From assembly GCA_937858165.1 (NCBI GenBank), contig CALLZA010000644.1, positions 1 through 10,830 on the forward strand: a DNA stretch of 10,830 nt, given 5' to 3'. This stretch comes from an uncultured Ardenticatenia bacterium. GTDB taxonomy: Bacteria; Chloroflexota; Anaerolineae; Promineifilales; Promineifilaceae. The position numbers were made by a program, and so were the translations under genes. The notes beneath the pieces were generated by a model, which had not been told where the DNA came from, did no database searches, and was given only the letters and a program-made list of their open reading frames with translations. Below, piece by piece: positions 5,498 through 10,830 of this stretch (within the stretch, counting starts at the first letter, position 1; each line of letters opens with the position of its first letter).

Positions 5498-7261
5498 ATG
5501 AAAAACCGCGAGGTCGTCGAACTCTTCAGCCGCGTAGCCGACATGCTCGCCATTCGCGGCGACCAGATCCACCGCATCCTGGCCTATCGAAAGGCGGCGG
5601 AGAGCATCGACGCTCTCGGCCGCGACGTGAACGTCATCTTTGCCGAGGGCAAGCTGACCGAGATTCCCGGCATCGGCGATACGCTGGCGGCCAAGATCGA
5701 AGAGATGCTCACCACCGGCCGGCTGGTGTTCTATGACAAGCTGGCCCAGGAGATTCCGCCGGGCCTGGTTGACATGCTGCGTGTCGAAGGACTGGGGCCG
5801 AAGCGCGTCAAGCAGGTCTATGAGACGCTGAAGATCACGACGCTGGACGAATTGACAGCGGCCGCTCGCGCCGGCAAGCTGCGCGATCTGCCGGGCATGG
5901 GGGCCAAGTCGGAGGCCAAGATTCTGGCCGGCATCGAGGCGCTGGCTCGCCACGGCGACACGCGCATCCCCCTCGGCGTGGCCTGGCCCATCGCCCAGAC
6001 GATGCTCGACGAGTTGGCCAAGGTTCCGGGCGTCACGGCAGCGGCGGTTGGCGGTTCGCTGCGCCGGATGCGCGATACGATCGGCGACATCGACCTGCTG
6101 GTGGCCTCCGACGATGCTGCGCCGGTCATGGATCGCTTTGCCGCCCTGGAGAACGTTGAATCGGTAGCCGGGCGCGGGCCGACCAAGACTAACGTTGTGT
6201 TGCTCAATGGATTGGGCGTCGATCTGCGTGTGTTGCCCGCCGCGCGCTGGGGCACGCTGCTCAACTACTTCACCGGCAGCCAGGCCCACAACGTCAAGCT
6301 GCGCGAGATGGCCCTCAAGAAGGGGCTGAGCCTGAATGAGCACGCCTTCACGCCGCTCGACGGCGGGCCGGAGATTCTGTGCGCGACGGAAGAAGAGGTC
6401 TATGCTCGCCTCGGCCTGCCGTTCATCCCGCCCTGTCTACGCGAGGATCGCGGCGAGATCGAGGCCGCACTGGCCGGCCGGCTGCCGTTGCTCGTCCAAC
6501 TCGACGACATCCGTACCGACCTGCACATGCACACCCACTGGTCCGACGGCACGCTGAGCGTCCTGGAAATGGCCCGGGCGGCGCGCGACGCCGGCTTGCA
6601 GGCCGTGGCCATCACCGACCACTCGGTCAGCCTGGGCGTGGCCAATGGCCTGTCGGTAGAGCGTTTGCGGCAGCAGGCGGCCGAAGTGCGCGCCGCCAAT
6701 GAGGCACTTGGCCCCGACTTCCACGTGCTCCACGGTACGGAGATGGAGATTCGCGCCGACGGCACGCTGGACTACCCCGATGAGGTGCTGGCGGAACTCG
6801 ACTTCGTTATCGCCAGCCTGCATACAGGCCTCAGCCAGCCGCGCGAGCAGGTCACGACGCGCTTGCTGAACGCCATCCGCAACCCACACGTTGACATGAT
6901 CGCTCATCCGACCGGCCGGCTGCTGCCCGATCGGGCTGGGGCCGACCTGGATATGGACGCCGTGCTGGCCGCGGCGGCCGAGACGGGGACGATTCTGGAG
7001 ATCAACGCCCACCCGGCGCGGCTCGACCTGCGCGATAGCCACGTCCGGCGGGCCGTTGAGCTGGGCGTGCGGATCGCTATCAACACCGACGCCCACCGAC
7101 CGGGCGAGTTCGATAATCGGGGTTACGGCGTGGCCACAGCGCAACGCGGCTGGGCCACGGCCGGCGATGTGGTCAACACCTGGCCGCTCGCCGACTTCCT
7201 GAGCTTTATCGCCGCCAAGAACGCCCCGCCGAGCGCATCCGGCAGCGAGCGTGCCCAATGA
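5498..7261 (+). CDS. polX: DNA polymerase/3'-5' exonuclease PolX (family X, with PHP domain)
   Basis: This 587-residue repair enzyme fills short DNA gaps, as in base excision repair, and trims 3' ends with a second active site. An N-terminal helix-hairpin-helix 8-kDa-like region (1-95) contains IPGIGDTLAAKIEEM (56-70), and a second hairpin region includes LRVEGLGPKRVKQVYE (94-109). The palm starts at VGGSLRRMRDTIGDIDLL (184-201), with catalytic Asp197 and Asp199; the third is Asp242 (VDLRVLP). The thumb includes LLNYFTGSQAHN (254-265) and GLSLNEHAF (276-284). The C-terminal PHP domain (about 337-575) keeps all the metal ligands expected of an active exonuclease: His343, His345, Asp350, His375, Glu415, His442, His470, Asp531 and His533. 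The length is normal for bacterial PolX. The start is fixed by the conserved N-terminal pattern. The stop overlaps the next gene (ATGA), so the two are co-transcribed. Confidence 0.97.
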   Translation: MKNREVVELFSRVADMLAIRGDQIHRILAYRKAAESIDALGRDVNVIFAEGKLTEIPGIGDTLAAKIEEMLTTGRLVFYDKLAQEIPPGLVDMLRVEGLGPKRVKQVYETLKITTLDELTAAARAGKLRDLPGMGAKSEAKILAGIEALARHGDTRIPLGVAWPIAQTMLDELAKVPGVTAAAVGGSLRRMRDTIGDIDLLVASDDAAPVMDRFAALENVESVAGRGPTKTNVVLLNGLGVDLRVLPAARWGTLLNYFTGSQAHNVKLREMALKKGLSLNEHAFTPLDGGPEILCATEEEVYARLGLPFIPPCLREDRGEIEAALAGRLPLLVQLDDIRTDLHMHTHWSDGTLSVLEMARAARDAGLQAVAITDHSVSLGVANGLSVERLRQQAAEVRAANEALGPDFHVLHGTEMEIRADGTLDYPDEVLAELDFVIASLHTGLSQPREQVTTRLLNAIRNPHVDMIAHPTGRLLPDRAGADLDMDAVLAAAAETGTILEINAHPARLDLRDSHVRRAVELGVRIAINTDAHRPGEFDNRGYGVATAQRGWATAGDVVNTWPLADFLSFIAAKNAPPSASGSERAQ

Positions 7262-8514
7262 TCGATTCAGTGCCAACCGCCGCCGGCCAATTGGATGCCC
7301 AGATACTGGCCAGCCTGCGCGCCGTTGCCGCTCCACACACCTACCCGCCGGAAACCCAACTGACCCACCAGGGGGAGACGGAGCATACCTTCTACGTCAT
7401 CGAGGACGGCCGCGCCGCCGTCTCGCGCCGGCTGGAGGACGGCACGGAGCAGTTGCTCAACGTGCTCGGCCCGCGCCAGATCTTCGGCGAGATGGCCCTG
7501 CTGGACAACAGCCCGCGTCTGGCAACAATCACGACGCTGACTGAGACGCGCGTGCTGGAGTTGACGGCCGAGCAGTTCAAACAGTTGTTGCGCCAGGACC
7601 CCGACCTGGCGCTGCACATCACCCGGCGCATTCTGTCCAACCTGCGCACGATCGACCAGTTGGCCATCCACGATCTGCGAACGAAAAACACCCTGTTGCA
7701 AGAGGCCTATCACAGTCTGAAGGCGGCCCAGGCTGAGCTGGTGGAAAAGGAGCGGTTGGAGCGGGAGATGGAGCTGGCGGCCGAGATGCAGCGTAGTCTG
7801 TTGCCGGCCGTCTTGCCGCGCTACGACGACTACTTTTTCGCCGCCTATCTGGCCCCGGCGCGCCACGTTGGCGGCGACCTGTTTGGCGTGCAACCGCTCG
7901 ATGATGAGCATGTGGGCCTGCTCATTGCCGATGTGGCCGACAAGGGTATGTACGCCGCGCTGCTGATGGCCGTCACGCGGACGCTATTCATGCAGGAGGC
8001 GCAACGCTCGTTATCGCCGGCTGAGGTCACCCTGGCCGTCCATCGGGGTCTGATGACTGTGGGCGGCGGGGAGGACGGCTACAGCATGGACGCTTTCGTT
8101 ACCGCCTTTTATGGCGTGCTCCACCGGCCGAGCGGCCGCCTGACCTACGTGCGGGCGGCTCAGGATCGGCCGCTGCTACTGCGCCCCAACCAGGCGCCCG
8201 TCTCTCTGCCCGGCGACGGCCGCTTCCTGGGCATGTTGCCCGAGCTGGAGTTGCGTGAGGAGGTGGTGACGTTGCAGCCCGGCGACTCGCTGCTCCTCTT
8301 CAGTGACGGCGTTACCGACGCGCATAACGAGGCGGACGAGCGGTATGGGCTTGAGCGGCTGCAACGCGTGTTTCAGAGCGTTGCCGGCCACGGCACAGAG
8401 ACGCTCGACCGGCTGGCCCAAGACGTGAACGCCTGGCGCGGCAACGCGGCGGCGTTCGACGACGTCACGATGTTACTTGCGGAGGCCATCGCTCCTGACA
8501 CGGGCGACGAATAA
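7258..8514 (+). CDS. Cyclic-nucleotide-binding domain / PP2C-type (SpoIIE/RsbU) serine phosphatase
   Basis: The 418-residue soluble protein has three parts. Residues 10-125 form a cyclic-nucleotide-binding domain with the phosphate-binding cassette FGEMALLDNSPRLAT (76-90); Glu78 and Arg87, which hold the ribose and phosphate in true cNMP binders, are present. Residues 140-188 are a helical, probably coiled-coil linker (KAAQAELVEKERLEREMELA) ending in MQRSLLP, the usual lead-in to SpoIIE-type domains. Residues 193-412 are the metal-dependent phosphatase: GGDLFG (Asp207), IADVADKGMYAALLMA (Asp225), LLFSDGVTDAHN (Asp350) and FDDVTMLL (Asp401/402). Such enzymes dephosphorylate anti-sigma-factor antagonists or similar regulators, so this one may do so in response to cAMP or cGMP. 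No partner kinase or antagonist is encoded nearby. GGDLFG lacks the second Asp of GGDxxD, and AAQDRP replaces the common AGHNPP. Its ATG overlaps the polX stop. Confidence 0.93.
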   Translation: MIDSVPTAAGQLDAQILASLRAVAAPHTYPPETQLTHQGETEHTFYVIEDGRAAVSRRLEDGTEQLLNVLGPRQIFGEMALLDNSPRLATITTLTETRVLELTAEQFKQLLRQDPDLALHITRRILSNLRTIDQLAIHDLRTKNTLLQEAYHSLKAAQAELVEKERLEREMELAAEMQRSLLPAVLPRYDDYFFAAYLAPARHVGGDLFGVQPLDDEHVGLLIADVADKGMYAALLMAVTRTLFMQEAQRSLSPAEVTLAVHRGLMTVGGGEDGYSMDAFVTAFYGVLHRPSGRLTYVRAAQDRPLLLRPNQAPVSLPGDGRFLGMLPELELREEVVTLQPGDSLLLFSDGVTDAHNEADERYGLERLQRVFQSVAGHGTETLDRLAQDVNAWRGNAAAFDDVTMLLAEAIAPDTGDE

Positions 8515-8517
8515 CCT

Positions 8518-9054
8518 ATGCTAAGATCAACACCCCCTCAGCGCCCCTCGCCGGCCGAGTCGCGCTGGGCGACGCCCTGGCTGTGGCTGGGTCTAGGGAC
8601 GCTGGTGACCGTCATCGGCCTGGCCGTCTTCCTATGGGCGCTGGCCGCCTTCTTGACCCGCGTCCCGGACGAGCCATCGGCCGATGTCGCGCCGACCATC
8701 ATCCGCCTGACGGCCCCGCCCGTGCCCACGGCGACCGTAGCTGTCTTCGTGCCCGCGCCGACCATCGCGCCCACGTCCACGCCTGTGCCCACGCCTGATG
8801 TGTCCGTGGCGCCGCCGGAGGTGACGGCCGGCTACTACGCCACTGTCGTCGAGACAGGGGGCGTCGGCGTGACTGTCCGCAATGGCCCCAGCACGAGTAA
8901 CGTCCTGGTCACCGTAGCCGGCGAGAACTCATCCGTCCTGGTCATCGAAGGGCCAACGCCCGGTGGGGCGTATCAATGGTGGCGCGTCCGTCTGCCCGAC
9001 GGCACTGAGGGGTGGGTGGCCGGTGACTTCCTGGCCCCCGCCGCCGCGCCCTAA
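8518..9054 (+). CDS. Single-pass membrane protein with extracellular SH3b domain
   Basis: The 178-residue protein has a short cytoplasmic Pro/Ser/Arg segment (1-19), one strong membrane helix (about 20-46, PWLWLGLGTLVTVIGLAVFL) and a Pro/Thr/Val-rich external linker (about 50-102, with repeated PTP and PVPT). A C-terminal bacterial SH3 domain (about 104-173) shows VTVRNGPSTSNVLVTV (118-133), WWRVRLPDGTEGWV (154-167) and a closing GDFLAP. SH3b domains of this kind usually bind cell-wall peptides or act as envelope modules; no catalytic domain is attached. It begins 3 bases after the phosphatase stop with no clear ribosome site, so it is probably translated by reinitiation as the third gene of the operon. 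A role as an envelope sensor or anchor for the phosphatase is possible but is inference. Confidence 0.85.
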   Translation: MLRSTPPQRPSPAESRWATPWLWLGLGTLVTVIGLAVFLWALAAFLTRVPDEPSADVAPTIIRLTAPPVPTATVAVFVPAPTIAPTSTPVPTPDVSVAPPEVTAGYYATVVETGGVGVTVRNGPSTSNVLVTVAGENSSVLVIEGPTPGGAYQWWRVRLPDGTEGWVAGDFLAPAAAP

Positions 9055-9057
9055 TCC

Positions 9058-9128
9058 ACCGTTCTTCGTTCGTAGAGAGCGCTTCAGCGCGTTCCTCGGC
9101 CGCGCTAAGGCACTCTACTACCAACGGT
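9058..9128 (+). promoter_or_regulatory. Nested inverted repeats between the SH3b gene and ligA
   Basis: Three short inverted repeats are nested: ACCGTT (9058-9063) with AACGGT (9123-9128), GTAGAG (9072-9077) with CTCTAC (9113-9118), and AGCGCG (9086-9091) with CGCGCT (9101-9106) around a 9-base loop. Together they make a long imperfect hairpin filling almost the whole 86-base gap. There is no T-run, so it may be a leader structure or a processing site rather than a classic terminator. I see no convincing promoter here. Confidence 0.5.
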
Positions 9129-9140
9129 TAGGTAACAGTT

Positions 9141-10830
9141 ATGAACCCAGAAGACCGTATCCACCAACTGCGCCAGGAGATCAACTTCCACCTCTACCGC
9201 TACCACGTCCTCGACGCGCCGGTGATCAGCGACGCCGAGTACGACGCACTCTACCGCGAGTTGGTCGAGTTGGAGACGGCGCAGCCCGAACTGCTGACGG
9301 CCGATTCGCCCACGCAGCGCGCCGGGGCGGCCCCCTCCGACGCATTCGCCAAGGTGCGTCATCCCGCGCCCATCCTGAGCCTGATGAATGCCTTCGACGC
9401 CGACGGACTGCGCGCCTGGCGGGCGCGCCTTGGCCGTCTGTTGCCGCCGGATACTCATCTGGCGTACGTCGTCGAGCCGAAGCTGGACGGGTTGACCGTC
9501 GTGTTGACCTATCGCGATGGCCGTTTCGTGCAGGGGGCGACGCGCGGTGACGGTGAAGTGGGCGAGGACGTGACGGCCAATCTGCGCACGTTGCACGGCG
9601 TGCCCAAGCGCATTCCGGTCGATCCGGCGCAGCCGGTTCAGGCCCCCGCCCATCTGGTTGTGCGCGGCGAGGTTTTCCTGCCGCTGGATAAGTTCGAGGC
9701 GCTGAACGCCGAACGGCTGGCCGCGGGCGAGCCGGTCTACATGAACCCGCGCAACACAGCCGCCGGTTCGCTGCGCCAGCTCGACCCGGCTAAGACGGCC
9801 GAACGGCCGTTGCGCCTCTACTGCTACGACGTGGTGGCTATCGAGGGGGGCGAGTTGCCCGCCCGGCAGTGGGAGCGGCTGGCCTACTTGCGCGACCTGG
9901 GCTTCCCGGTCTCGCCCGACAATCGCTACTGCGCCAATCTGGATGAGGTCGTGGCCGTCCACAGCGAGTGGATGGAACGGCGCAACCGCATCAACTATGA
10001 GGTGGACGGCGTTGTGGTTAAGGTCGATGACCGCCAGCTGGCCGAGCGGCTGGGCTACTCCGGCAAAGATCCGCGCGGCGCACTGGCGATGAAGTTCCCG
10101 GCGCGCGAGAAGACGACGACGCTGCTCGATCTCCAGGTCAACGTCGGCCGCACCGGCGTGCTGGCTCCCAACGCCGTGCTGGAACCGGTCGAGATCGGCG
10201 GCACGATGGTCAGCAAAGCGACCCTCCACAACTTCGACGAGATCGCCCGCAAGGACATTCGCATCGGCGACCGCGTTGTCGTCAAACGGGCGGGCGACGT
10301 CATTCCCTACATCGTCGGGCCAATCGTCGACGCCCGTCAGGGGCACGAGCGGCCCGTCGAACGGCCGACGACCTGCCCCGTTTGCGGTCAGCCGATTGTC
10401 CAGTTGCCGGACGAAGTCGCGCTCTATTGCGAGAACGCCGCCTGTCCGGCGCAACTCATCCGGCGCGTGGAGTACTTCGTCAGCCGTGGGGCGATGGACA
10501 TCGACGGCTTCGGCACGCAGACGGCGGCGCTGCTGTTCGAGAAGGGGCTCATCCACGATGTCGCCGACATCTACACGTTGCGGCGCGACGATCTGCTGCA
10601 ACTGGAAGGGTTCAAGGAGAAGAAGGTCGACAAGTTACTGGCGGGCATCGACGCCAGCAAGGGGCAGCCGTTAGATCGGCTGCTGACGGCCCTGGGCCTC
10701 CGCCCCCTCGGTGGCGGCGGGGCTGGGGGGGTGGGCGGGTGTCCGGGGGGTCTGTGTGGCCAACCCGCGTGCGGCGTCGCCGCCGCCCGAAGTAGCCAGG
10801 GGGGGGGCCCGCGACAGCGGGGGCCGCGCG
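9141..10830 (+). CDS. ligA: NAD-dependent DNA ligase LigA (3' truncated, error-prone end)
   Basis: LigA seals nicks in duplex DNA using NAD+, in replication and repair. The frame from ATG 9141 gives, in order, the NMN-binding Ia domain (YRYHVLDAPVISDAEYDALY, 19-38), the adenylation domain with nucleophile Lys114 in EPKLDG (112-117), TRGDGEVGEDVT (134-145), MNPRNTAAGSLRQLD (201-215), YEVDGVVVKVD (286-296) and MKFPA (317-321). The OB fold shows NVGRTGVLAPNAVLEPV (334-350) and VVKRAGDVIP (380-389). A zinc site follows with Cys412, Cys415, Cys430 and Cys435, then the helix-hairpin-helix domain to about residue 521 (LLTALGLR). Beyond 10703 the frame stays open, but the residues become Gly-rich and unlike LigA. 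The rest of the helix-hairpin-helix region and the BRCT domain are missing. A weak AGGT lies 7 bases before the ATG. Confidence 0.96.
   Translation, partial: MNPEDRIHQLRQEINFHLYRYHVLDAPVISDAEYDALYRELVELETAQPELLTADSPTQRAGAAPSDAFAKVRHPAPILSLMNAFDADGLRAWRARLGRLLPPDTHLAYVVEPKLDGLTVVLTYRDGRFVQGATRGDGEVGEDVTANLRTLHGVPKRIPVDPAQPVQAPAHLVVRGEVFLPLDKFEALNAERLAAGEPVYMNPRNTAAGSLRQLDPAKTAERPLRLYCYDVVAIEGGELPARQWERLAYLRDLGFPVSPDNRYCANLDEVVAVHSEWMERRNRINYEVDGVVVKVDDRQLAERLGYSGKDPRGALAMKFPAREKTTTLLDLQVNVGRTGVLAPNAVLEPVEIGGTMVSKATLHNFDEIARKDIRIGDRVVVKRAGDVIPYIVGPIVDARQGHERPVERPTTCPVCGQPIVQLPDEVALYCENAACPAQLIRRVEYFVSRGAMDIDGFGTQTAALLFEKGLIHDVADIYTLRRDDLLQLEGFKEKKVDKLLAGIDASKGQPLDRLLTALGLRPLGGGGAGGVGGCPGGLCGQPACGVAAARSSQGGGPRQRGPR
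10704..10830. other. Low-quality, G-enriched contig end
   Basis: From about 10704 the sequence is dominated by G runs (such as the stretch near 10725-10760 and the run near 10800) and the LigA match stops. A different frame regains LigA-like residues (VANPRAASPPPEVA, around 10757-10798), which indicates insertions, deletions or substitutions to G rather than real divergence. This is typical of poorly supported read ends. Amino acids translated from here should not be trusted. Confidence 0.75.

Noticed and set aside
5353..5577. Extended N-terminus for the binding protein (ATG at 5577)
   Set aside because: It would place 75 residues, read across the promoter region and antisense to polX, ahead of a textbook lipoprotein signal peptide. 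The ATG at 5352 has a good ribosome site.
6437..7336. A 299-codon minus-strand frame opposite polX
   Set aside because: It lies within the PHP domain region, where all metal ligands are read on the plus strand, and it shows no motif of its own.
9105..10601. A 498-codon open frame on the minus strand opposite ligA
   Set aside because: The plus strand encodes an unmistakable LigA with the KLDG nucleophile and zinc cysteines. The antisense frame is a GC-rich shadow rich in Arg, Gln and His.

Overview
This GC-rich window looks like a complete short-read metagenome contig. It opens with a Nextera/Illumina P7 adapter (123-188) preceded by poly-T and AT-rich read-through noise (1-122). It closes with a G-inflated, error-prone tail (about 10704-10830). 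Genuine genomic sequence therefore runs from 189 to about 10703. The oligopeptide-type substrate-binding lipoprotein, the Pro/Thr-stalked SH3b protein, the DppC-like permease and the dispersed-looking hairpins together suggest a Chloroflexota (Anaerolineae-like) bacterium. That assignment is an inference from protein style; there is no marker RNA here.

Layout. (1) 189-610: the 3' end of a gene coding an Ala/Lys/Pro-rich basic tail. (2) 690-1229: a cold-shock-domain protein with an unusual charged N-terminal extension and a structured leader. (3) 1240-1333: a 44-bp stem hairpin lying exactly between two convergent stop codons. (4) Minus strand, 5352 down to 1337: a peptide/nickel-type ABC importer operon with substrate-binding lipoprotein, a terminator-like intercistronic hairpin, then a DppB-like and a DppC-like permease. 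No ATPase genes are present. (5) 5353-5497: a divergent control region with candidate promoters on both strands flanking a palindromic element. (6) Plus strand, 5498-9054: a tightly packed polX, cyclic-nucleotide-binding/PP2C phosphatase, SH3b membrane protein operon, then a structured gap and NAD-dependent DNA ligase ligA, which runs off the end.

How the genes work together. The minus-strand operon makes the capture and membrane parts of a peptide-type importer and must borrow ATPases encoded elsewhere. The plus-strand cluster places a gap-filling repair polymerase (PolX) next to a nick-sealing ligase (LigA). Between them are a putative cyclic-nucleotide-responsive phosphatase and an envelope-sensing SH3b protein, which hints at signal-linked DNA repair.

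The most notable observation is that the substrate-binding protein appears circularly permuted. The block that normally starts a family-5 solute-binding protein, including its signature around LREGVTFHDG, is at the C-terminus (about residues 487-605). The mature domain begins in what is normally the middle of the fold. A stalk of five 11-residue repeats sits between the lipid anchor and this permuted domain.
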